A DNA stretch of 64,000 nucleotides, taken from assembly GCF_000236905.1 (NCBI RefSeq), contig NC_016531.1:248001-312000 (forward strand), given 5' to 3'. The position numbers were made by a program, and so were the translations under genes. Positions 57,339-64,000 of the stretch are shown here, in pieces. The first letter of the stretch is position 1, and each line of letters starts with the position of its first letter. The notes under the pieces were generated by a model, which was not told the DNA's origin, made no database searches, and saw nothing but the letters and a program-made list of their open reading frames with translations. This DNA is from Tetrapisispora phaffii CBS 4417 (lineage: Eukaryota > Ascomycota > Saccharomycetes > Saccharomycetales > Saccharomycetaceae).

Positions 57339-58490
57339 ATGAGAAAAGAGCTGAAGATTTTTATGTATGCAAACATCTTTTTGTTTTTGTTGGCTATTTA
57401 TGTCACTTTTGATTTGTTGACTATGGCAGTCGATGATACTTTAAAAGATGCTATTACGGAATATGAAATCAACCATCCCGCAACGGATGCTAAGGATAAT
57501 CTGATACCAAAGATTATTCATCAAACTTACAAGACTGAAGACATTCCGGAGCATTGGAAAGAAGGTCAAAGTAAATGTAAATATCTGCATTCAGATTACA
57601 AGTACATGTTTTGGACAGATAAGAATTCTTTGGAATTCATCGAAGAACATTATCCGTGGTTTGCAAAATCATTCAAAGCTTATAAATTTCCAATAGAGAG
57701 AGCCGATGTGATTAGATACTTCATTTTAGACTACTATGGGGGTATTTATATCGACTTAGATGATGCTTGTGAAAGGAAATTAGATCCTCTGTTACAATTC
57801 CCTGCTTTTGTTAGAAAAACTTCTCCAACAGGTATTTCGAATGATGTTATGGGTTCAAAACCACATCATCCGTTCTTTATCAGATTACAAAAAAATCTAG
57901 ATAAATATAATAGAAATATCCACATTCCTTATTTTACAATCCTAGCGTCAACTGGTCCTTTGTTTGTAAGTTTGATATGGAAACAATATAAAAGGTGGGG
58001 AGTCACTCCAGGTGATGAGATTAGAATCTTACAACCAGAATACTACAAGATGCATTCATACTCATTCTTCTCGATAACAAAAGGTTCATCCTGGCATACA
58101 GAGGATGCTACCTTCATAAAATCATTAGCATCTCATATTCTTGCGTGTGTTGTTGCTGGGTTTGTATTTGCATTCTCGATGTTATACTTAGAATATTGTT
58201 TCTATGCTTGGTTATGTTCAAGAAATGATAAATCCTCAACAAAAACTAGATCATATATGTCGTTTAAATTTATGATGTTACCAATACATAAAGTTTTAGG
58301 TGTTTTCTACAATTTTAGAAAGGATGAGTTTCAAATGAGTGATAATATTAGATTACAAACTTTGCCAAAGGAAAATAAATATGCAGGTTCTTCTAAAAAA
58401 GCAACCAATTTAAAGAAAAAGAGAAAAGATTCAAATGTGTCTTATATGCATCTAATAAACGATTTGGAAAGTAATCTAGAAACAGTTTAA
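57339..58490 (+). CDS. MIPC synthase catalytic subunit (CSH1/SUR1)
   Basis: Csh1 and Sur1 are alternative catalytic subunits, with Csg2, that transfer mannose from GDP-mannose to inositol phosphorylceramide in the Golgi. The 383-residue protein has an N-terminal anchor (about 8-27). A GT32 catalytic domain follows with IPKIIHQTYKT and the ERADVIRYFILDYYGGIYIDLDD block (DxD at Asp139-Asp141). A second hydrophobic span lies at about 264-290 (HILACVVAGFVFAFSMLYLEYC), with a basic cytosolic tail. The YBR track predicts CSH1 (YBR161W) between CDC28 and TOS1. The YPL track predicts SUR1 (YPL057C) before PDR12. This single gene serves for both. Confidence 0.94.
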   Translation: MRKELKIFMYANIFLFLLAIYVTFDLLTMAVDDTLKDAITEYEINHPATDAKDNLIPKIIHQTYKTEDIPEHWKEGQSKCKYLHSDYKYMFWTDKNSLEFIEEHYPWFAKSFKAYKFPIERADVIRYFILDYYGGIYIDLDDACERKLDPLLQFPAFVRKTSPTGISNDVMGSKPHHPFFIRLQKNLDKYNRNIHIPYFTILASTGPLFVSLIWKQYKRWGVTPGDEIRILQPEYYKMHSYSFFSITKGSSWHTEDATFIKSLASHILACVVAGFVFAFSMLYLEYCFYAWLCSRNDKSSTKTRSYMSFKFMMLPIHKVLGVFYNFRKDEFQMSDNIRLQTLPKENKYAGSSKKATNLKKKRKDSNVSYMHLINDLESNLETV

Positions 58491-58741
58491 AACTATTATG
58501 TAAGTGAATATAAATACCTGAAATATATATATATTATGTTAAAAATTTAATGAACATTTTTAAATTTAAGTTTTCTTCAATTTCATAACCTTTGAAATAA
58601 ATATAATTTCAATTTCATGAACTATGAGTAAATTCTATTGGAAAAAATATAAAAACTAATATCTGTGTAAATAAAGAAAAGTAAACTTAAAAATATCCTT
58701 GTAGACATAAAAATTACAATACAAACTGCTATTTAAATTAG

Positions 58742-60124
58742 TTAAGATAAAGCAGCAGCAGAACCAGCCTTTGCTAACCAAGAGTCAACAGTGTCAGCAC
58801 TTAAAGATTCAGCGAAGTCATCAGAAACTTCGACAATGTGAGCAGTTTGATCGCTGCTGTTGAAAATAACAGCAGCCTTTAAAGTGCCAGATGTTGGTCT
58901 GGTGAAGTAATCTTGAGTACCACCACCACCGGTAGATGTACCATCGTTACCTTGACCATCGTGGATGTGAGAAATCAATTTATCGGAACCAACACTTAAG
59001 ATTTCGAATAAATCAAATTCACCACAGCCAGTGCTCCAACAAGAACATGAAGAATCACCATATTGTAAAGTACGTGGAATCTTGGCATTTAATAACCAGA
59101 TAGCTGGCATGTCTTGGTTACTGGCAGAACCGGAAGTGTCACTTGGCATAGTGAATTCAAAGACGAAAATCTTGTCCCCACCACCGAAACCGTGGTAAGC
59201 TGGAATACCATCTCTGTAATAACCACAGTCATTACCGCTACATTCTTCACCGGAGAAGATCATGAACTCATTACCAGATAAGATGGTAACATCACCCAAA
59301 GCTTCAGCGGAAGAGGCACCAGTGATACCATCGGCAGCAGCATAAGAAATGGAGTTACCGAAACAGGAAGACCAGACACCAGAACCTTTAACACCACCTT
59401 GGTGGTTCATGAAGGTACAGTTGGTAGTGGAACCTGGGGTGAAGTAAGAACGTCTAGTCCAAGCACTTGATGAGGTAGAAGAAGAAGAGGAAGATTGAGC
59501 AGCTGCAGAGGAAGAAGTGGAGGATTGTCCAACAGCAGAAGAGGAGGTGGAGGATTGAGAAGAAGAGCCAACAGCGGTAGAAATGGAGGAGGAGGTAGCC
59601 GCGGTGTCAACATTTTGTTGGGCTGGAGAAGTGTTTTGAGCACTGCTGATGATTGTGTTGACCTTTGTGTAAGAAGAAGTCATGTCAGCAGCAGCACTAG
59701 TAACTGGGTTACCGTTGCTGTCGACAAAGACAGTTGAAGTGACTTCGACCCATTCAACAACGACGTCTCTCTTATGACGATGGGAGACTGGGGCACAGTC
59801 AGCGACATCTCTTTTCTTCAATGAAGTACCTGCATTTGGATAGTAGACGCCGAATTGAGATAGCTTGATTGGACCTCTGAAATGAACAGATAACTCTTCA
59901 TTCAATGGAGCTAGACTACCGCTGAAGGAGGTAGATGCTTGGTTACAGATACATGAACTTTCATCCATGCTGGTGACGTCTTTGTAGGAACCGGAGTAAC
60001 CAACGTTGGAGTAAACAATGGCATTGGTGTTGGAACAATAGTAATTACCAGCAACGTAACTGCAGTCAGCACTGGCCAAACCAACAGCTGTCAAAGCAGC
60101 TAATGATACGGTTGCTAATTTCAT
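58742..60124 (-). CDS. TOS1: Cell-wall protein Tos1
   Basis: Tos1 is a covalently bound wall protein with a glucanase-like domain; in S. cerevisiae it is an SBF (Swi4) target. The 460-residue precursor (S. cerevisiae 455) has a signal peptide (1-19, cut before DCSYV). The N-terminal Cys-containing domain ends in LSQFGVYYPN. Kex2-type sites lie at KKR (103-105) and HKR (117-119). A Ser/Thr/Ala-rich stretch follows (about 145-225, likely O-mannosylated). The C-terminal domain carries SYFTPGSTTNCTFMNHQGGVKG, MPAIWLLNAKIPRTLQYG and GCGEFDLFEIL; the last has the acidic cluster expected in a glycosidase-like site. No GPI signal is visible. Codon use is strongly biased, indicating high expression. 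It is YBR162C in the expected position. Confidence 0.95.
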   Translation of the reverse strand: MKLATVSLAALTAVGLASADCSYVAGNYYCSNTNAIVYSNVGYSGSYKDVTSMDESSCICNQASTSFSGSLAPLNEELSVHFRGPIKLSQFGVYYPNAGTSLKKRDVADCAPVSHRHKRDVVVEWVEVTSTVFVDSNGNPVTSAAADMTSSYTKVNTIISSAQNTSPAQQNVDTAATSSSISTAVGSSSQSSTSSSAVGQSSTSSSAAAQSSSSSSTSSSAWTRRSYFTPGSTTNCTFMNHQGGVKGSGVWSSCFGNSISYAAADGITGASSAEALGDVTILSGNEFMIFSGEECSGNDCGYYRDGIPAYHGFGGGDKIFVFEFTMPSDTSGSASNQDMPAIWLLNAKIPRTLQYGDSSCSCWSTGCGEFDLFEILSVGSDKLISHIHDGQGNDGTSTGGGGTQDYFTRPTSGTLKAAVIFNSSDQTAHIVEVSDDFAESLSADTVDSWLAKAGSAAALS

Positions 60125-61285
60125 TGTTGATATTGCTTGTTTTTTTTAAGAAGAATGAATGACTAAAGTTGGATTAAATTTGATTGAGTTTGTTATATAC
60201 TATATAGTCTATAAAACAGAGAAAGAATAGTGAAAGATTAAAAGGTAAGATTGTTTTCAGCTGTTAGCCATAAAGATAAAATGACTAAAGTTCACCATCT
60301 TTTTATCAGATAAGAGAATACTAAAAATATCTTGTAAATATATTATATAGTAAAATAAAAATTTCATTGAAGAACAATAAAATAATATTTCCATTTTCAG
60401 AACAAACAATAACAGGAAAAATATATATACCTTGAAACCTCAAGTTCAAAACAAATATGGACGTTTCTTCAAACCACACTAACGCAATCAGTAAAAATAT
60501 TCAGCCACTAAATTCAATATTGATCTTATCGAAATAATAAGATATAACTAACTTCGAACCAAAAATAAATGGTGATTGGAGGTTTCATCAATAACCCACT
60601 ATAGAGATTATAATATTTTCGAATTTCGAGACTACGTATCATATCTGAACTTGTACAGAGCATTCTTCCATGTTAAAAAATATATCAAGATAAAATTAGA
60701 TCAATTACCCAATGAAAAAGTACCATAAATAGGTGATCTTACGATGATTTCTTAGTAAAATTACGAAACTGAATCTTGTTTTGCGTTTTTTTTTCTGGAG
60801 GGAAGAAACGGCGTGACAATCAAAATGGAAAAGAAATACACATGATGAGTGGGTTCGATACAGGCGTTTCTGAGGAAATGGGTGATATATTCGTTTTTCC
60901 CGATCTAAGGTTTCCTAAATAGGAAAGATAAATACAAAGTAATCTCGAAAAATGTAATAAAATCTTGGATTGCTTGACAGAGTAAGTAATGTACGGAGTC
61001 TCATATTGAGCGTATCTTGTTTTGTTCTTTACCAATAAGGGAAGTCGAGAAAAACAAACGTTGTAGAGACAATGTAGAAACAGACACACGTTTTTTTGAA
61101 GCATAGCTGCTAAGCCTCGAGATCCTTGTTTCGTGTCAAGCACACACAGCTTTAATAATAGTGTATCCGTGAAAAAAAGGTGTAAGTGTAAGACGGGTAA
61201 TCATAGCAACTTTTTCATTGTTAGATTACCCGGCCCAAAATGAGACATCCGTTTTTGGAATTTTTCCCACGTGATACCAAAGTTT

Positions 61286-61312
61286 GGGAAGTTTCGGGTT
61301 GTGGGGGGGGGG
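61286..61312 (+). other. Putative G-quadruplex between two CACGTG sites
   Basis: GGG (61286-61288), 7-base loop, GGG (61296-61298), 4-base loop, then ten consecutive G (61303-61312), which can supply two more runs. This satisfies the usual four-tract, 1-7-base loop rule. Structure formation is inferred. Confidence 0.5.
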
Positions 61313-62791
61313 CGGAAGGTTCGGATGGTGTCACGTGCAAAACTGGAATAAGATCGTTATAGGAGAAGATGAATACTTAAGAGAGGCTTAATGGTCTTTA
61401 GGAAAAGGTGTCCGACGTGATCTTACTATGCAAGCACCTCCTTGCGCAAGTATTTTATATTACTAAGTAGGCTGCAGATGGGACGGTCTCCAAGTAAATT
61501 TCTTCTTGAAAATTCAAGTTTAGTAAAGTTGTTTGGAGCTTCAAGGCCAAGTTACATCCAAAGTCAACCTAAAAGTTAAATGATTTAGCTCTTCATTGTT
61601 GACAGCAATGGTCATTGGAGCATTCTCTCCAAACTTCAAGTTGAATTTATTTTATCACATATATCATTATCTATTAAGACTAACTAATTGTCGATAACGT
61701 TACTCATCCCGAGCCGTTCAACTTTAGTACTTGCATATGATTTAGCCGTTTGCTTATTGAGGGTCTTTGTTTAACTGTATTTCTATAATAAATAGCCGAT
61801 GAAATATATATAACTCAAACTCAAACTAAAAGCACACACACACCCCGTGAAAGATTCTATATTTGACATAACTACATATTTGGCGACTCTATCACACCGT
61901 CCCTCTGAATTTTTATAGAACACTATTCAATCAGTCCTTCATAGTCGCCTTTAATCTTGCACGTAATTAAAAAGGTTACGATGAGATACAACACGATATT
62001 TTTCTACTAAGATTAATTCTATCGCATGATCAGCTTATCCATTAAAAATAGAATATGCAAAGTATGGTGAATTAGCTAGTCACGAGAACTAATAAAAGGC
62101 ATCAGCTAGCTCACACCTCTCATATTAATGGGTAATAAACATACTCATATATTCGTGTCTTCACTCTGCTGTTTGGCTGTTAGTATAAAACGGAGTTCAT
62201 AATCAATAAATACTTAGTTCGGTTGTTAAAAGCAAGATAAGCAGTAACACCGGAATCTATTTCCTCTATGAAACAAAACGTGTACGTAGGTGGATATACA
62301 ATACCAAAATCCAGAAACAGAGTTAATTACGGACAATTTAAAGAAAATGCCTTCAAATGACACCTCATTTATTGCAATCAATGACCATATACAAGAACGA
62401 ACGAACGAACAATTTAGGAAAACTCTAATAGATCAGAAACCCTGACTTTTCTTTTTCAAACTACCGATTTATACTCATGCACAAGTACAGCTGTGCCTCT
62501 ACACTTACAATCAGGTATCATATAAATTAAATAGTGACTGCACGGCCTACACTTAAACAAGGTTGAAATCGTTTCGCTCTCCGAACTGTCTTGTTTGTTG
62601 TACACGTTCCTATGAATAAATTCATATATAAATATTAATAATATTCATTTCGAAACTGCCACGCTAAATCCAATTATTTGACAAGAAGAGAAGAGATGTA
62701 ATGAGGTTTAGAGTGCTTTGTTTTTTTTGTGTCTTATGTCTTTATCTATCGAGAGCACCTGTCTTGTCTTTCTTTTGTCACCATATATGTG

Positions 62792-62819
62792 TCGGTTGTT
62801 AATATTGTGAACCAACCGA
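62792..62819. promoter_or_regulatory. CGG/CCG dyad upstream of PDR12 (candidate zinc-cluster site)
   Basis: TCGGTTG at 62792-62798 and CAACCGA at 62813-62819 are exact inverted repeats with a 14-base spacer, so CGG and CCG are 20 bases apart. It lies about 0.9 kb before the PDR12 ATG. Zn2Cys6 factors bind such dyads. War1, which induces PDR12 under weak acid in S. cerevisiae, is the obvious candidate. The exact War1 site was not recalled with certainty. Confidence 0.4.
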
Positions 62820-63714
62820 AACCATTAAAAAGTCTTCTTCTACATCACAACATACATTGGTTTTTCTACTATCTTCTTAGACAATAGTATAGCTATTAAC
62901 ATTTTCGAAACTTTTAATGAGATGAGTTAATTTTTATCAAATTTCGAACTTTTGAAAATTCGCTTCCGGAATTGAAATTTTAACATTTTTCAACCAACTT
63001 TGAACGTTTCTTGTTTTTATAATAACCGATGACATGAAGTATGCATTTATTTAACTGCTTGTGTCATTATACAGTTAAAAATAAACAGCAATGCCACCTA
63101 CTAGCAATAATCACACTATCAAATGACATAGTCGATTCTTTTTCTCTTCTGCTGATAGTATTCAAGTGTAATCAGAAACCTCTTGATCTAGTTATATTCC
63201 TTTGAGTACAATACTAGCTATCAATCAATAACCGACATTGCATTGCATTCACCATATCTTCGCATATGATACTTATTTTAAGTATGGCGTTTTACTATGA
63301 TATCGTCTTGTTAAGAGCCATATCTTTAGTCAGAAATCTGGTGAAAATTAACAACCGTCATTACATGATATTTTGTTCAATAAGAAGATATACTTAAGCA
63401 TTACTTGCTTTCTCTCGTTTATTACCTTAGTTTTATAAGAAAAAAGAAAGGTTGAATAATTAATATCTTATTTCGATGTTTATATATTTATATATATATA
63501 GGCTAAGGATTTCATTATATTCAAAATATCAACATGTTTCTTATTCAGGTGGGTTAATCGATTTTATACATAAACATTCCTTCCTTATTAACCATATAAT
63601 ACCAAATCAAAACCAAAACAATTTTCCTTTATTCCCTTTTCACATAAAATATATAAATATTTTCTAAACTTTTTTGAAGTGCCATATTTTTTTTTTTAAT
63701 AACTAATATTTGCC

Positions 63715-64000
63715 ATGTCATCTTCAGAAAGTAAAGAAGAGAATTATTCCAATGATAAGGAAAATGATTCAATTGCTGATTCCATTGAATCAGTTAAGCA
63801 ATATAACGGTAGAGCCGAATCAATCGCTAATGTTTCAGAAGAACAATCTGCCACAGAACAATTATCACGTAACTTAAGTAAAGTTCTATCCAATGCCGAT
63901 GGTGTCGAAAGATTAGAATCTCTAGCAAGAGTTCTATCTACAAAAACTAAGAAAGAAATGCAATCTTTCGAAGTGAATGATTTAGATTTCGATTTACGTT
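63715..64000 (+). CDS. PDR12: PDR12-type ABC transporter (weak-acid efflux), N-terminus only
   Basis: Pdr12 is the plasma-membrane PDR/ABCG pump that exports sorbate, benzoate and other carboxylate anions. Only the first 95 codons are present; the gene runs off the window. The visible part is the acidic, Ser-rich N-terminus MSSSESKEEN followed by TEQLSRNLSKVLSNADGVER and LESLARVLSTKTKKEM, ending SFEVNDLDFDLR. This closely matches the recalled Pdr12 N-terminus and differs from Snq2 and Pdr5. In S. cerevisiae PDR12 is YPL058C, the neighbour of SUR1 (YPL057C), which agrees with the gene order here. The nucleotide-binding and membrane domains lie outside the window. Confidence 0.9.
   Translation, partial: MSSSESKEENYSNDKENDSIADSIESVKQYNGRAESIANVSEEQSATEQLSRNLSKVLSNADGVERLESLARVLSTKTKKEMQSFEVNDLDFDLR

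Larger units (their letters stand above)
60125..63714. promoter_or_regulatory. Long divergent TOS1/PDR12 spacer
   Basis: The spacer is 3.6 kb without a credible gene; the ORF at 60820-61143 has no signature. Reb1-like sites face each other at 61194-61200 (CGGGTAA) and 61226-61232 (TTACCCG). CACGTG lies at 61268-61273 and 61332-61337, flanking a G-rich stretch. A GAAC tetranucleotide repeat lies near 62396-62411. A TCGGTTG/CAACCGA dyad lies at 62792-62819. The 62-63.7 kb part is AT-rich. Large upstream regions are usual for inducible drug and acid pumps. Confidence 0.5.

Noticed and set aside
60820..61143. 107-codon minus-strand ORF in the TOS1/PDR12 spacer
   Set aside because: No domain, signal or synteny support; treated as chance.
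62792..62835. Possible point-centromere CDEIII (CCGAAA followed by A-rich sequence) near 62814
   Set aside because: The core lacks TTCCGAA, and there is no CDEI plus an about 80-bp AT-only CDEII at the right spacing.

Overview
This is a nuclear chromosome segment from a budding yeast of the family Saccharomycetaceae. The evidence is compact, apparently intronless genes, AT-rich spacers, and about thirty proteins that read as clear orthologues of named Saccharomyces cerevisiae genes. About two thirds of the window is coding (hand sum, roughly 42 of 64 kb). Gene order points to a lineage that went through the yeast whole-genome duplication. Genes that in S. cerevisiae lie on two sister tracks (YDR23x-25x/YDR48x or YBR15x-16x on one, YPL02x-05x on the other) are interleaved here in one copy each. 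Their relative orientations are largely kept, but many genes of the ancestral order are absent. The species cannot be named from sequence alone; a Vanderwaltozyma/Tetrapisispora, Naumovozyma or Kazachstania relative would fit.

Layout. 1-12.7 kb: SEC26 (5' part), CWC2, PEX5, MNN10 and SWI1. 12.7-15.4 kb: a long gene-free, comparatively GC-rich spacer. 15.4-29.4 kb: an SKS1/VHS1-type kinase, a gluconokinase, a small cysteine-rich open remnant, SUV3, a YDR249C-like gene, a PAM1/SVL3 gene, EGD1, a MET31/MET32 zinc-finger gene and an unrecognised gene in the YPL039W position. 30.4-44.1 kb: ISM1, SSN3, CHL4, MNN9, PHO8, CWC21 and a KRE2/KTR6 mannosyltransferase. 44.4-60.1 kb: a short-chain dehydrogenase with no partner in the S. 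cerevisiae order, then the YBR155-162 block CNS1, SLI15, ICS2, AMN1, IFA38, CDC28, CSH1/SUR1 and TOS1. 60.1-63.7 kb: a 3.6-kb spacer leading into the 5' end of PDR12.

The genes are housekeeping and do not form one operon-like system. Themes recur: Golgi and sphingolipid mannosyl transfer (MNN10, MNN9, KRE2/KTR6, CSH1/SUR1), transcription and splicing (SWI1, SSN3, MET31/32, CWC2, CWC21), chromosome segregation and cell cycle (CHL4, SLI15, CDC28, AMN1), mitochondrial expression (SUV3, ISM1), and cell wall or weak-acid stress (TOS1, PDR12).

The most unusual material is an Asn-Met tripeptide array of about 225 residues inside Swi1, and a set of perfect inverted repeats in GC-rich spacers. Two of these repeats share the same 19-3-19 geometry and one is a Reb1-site dyad. 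Also notable are a homopolymer at the end of the PAM1/SVL3 gene where a one-base change would give a short basic C-terminus, and a CGG/CCG dyad upstream of PDR12. No tRNA, rRNA, transposon, CRISPR array or centromere was recognised. S. cerevisiae comparisons are from memory and no search was run.
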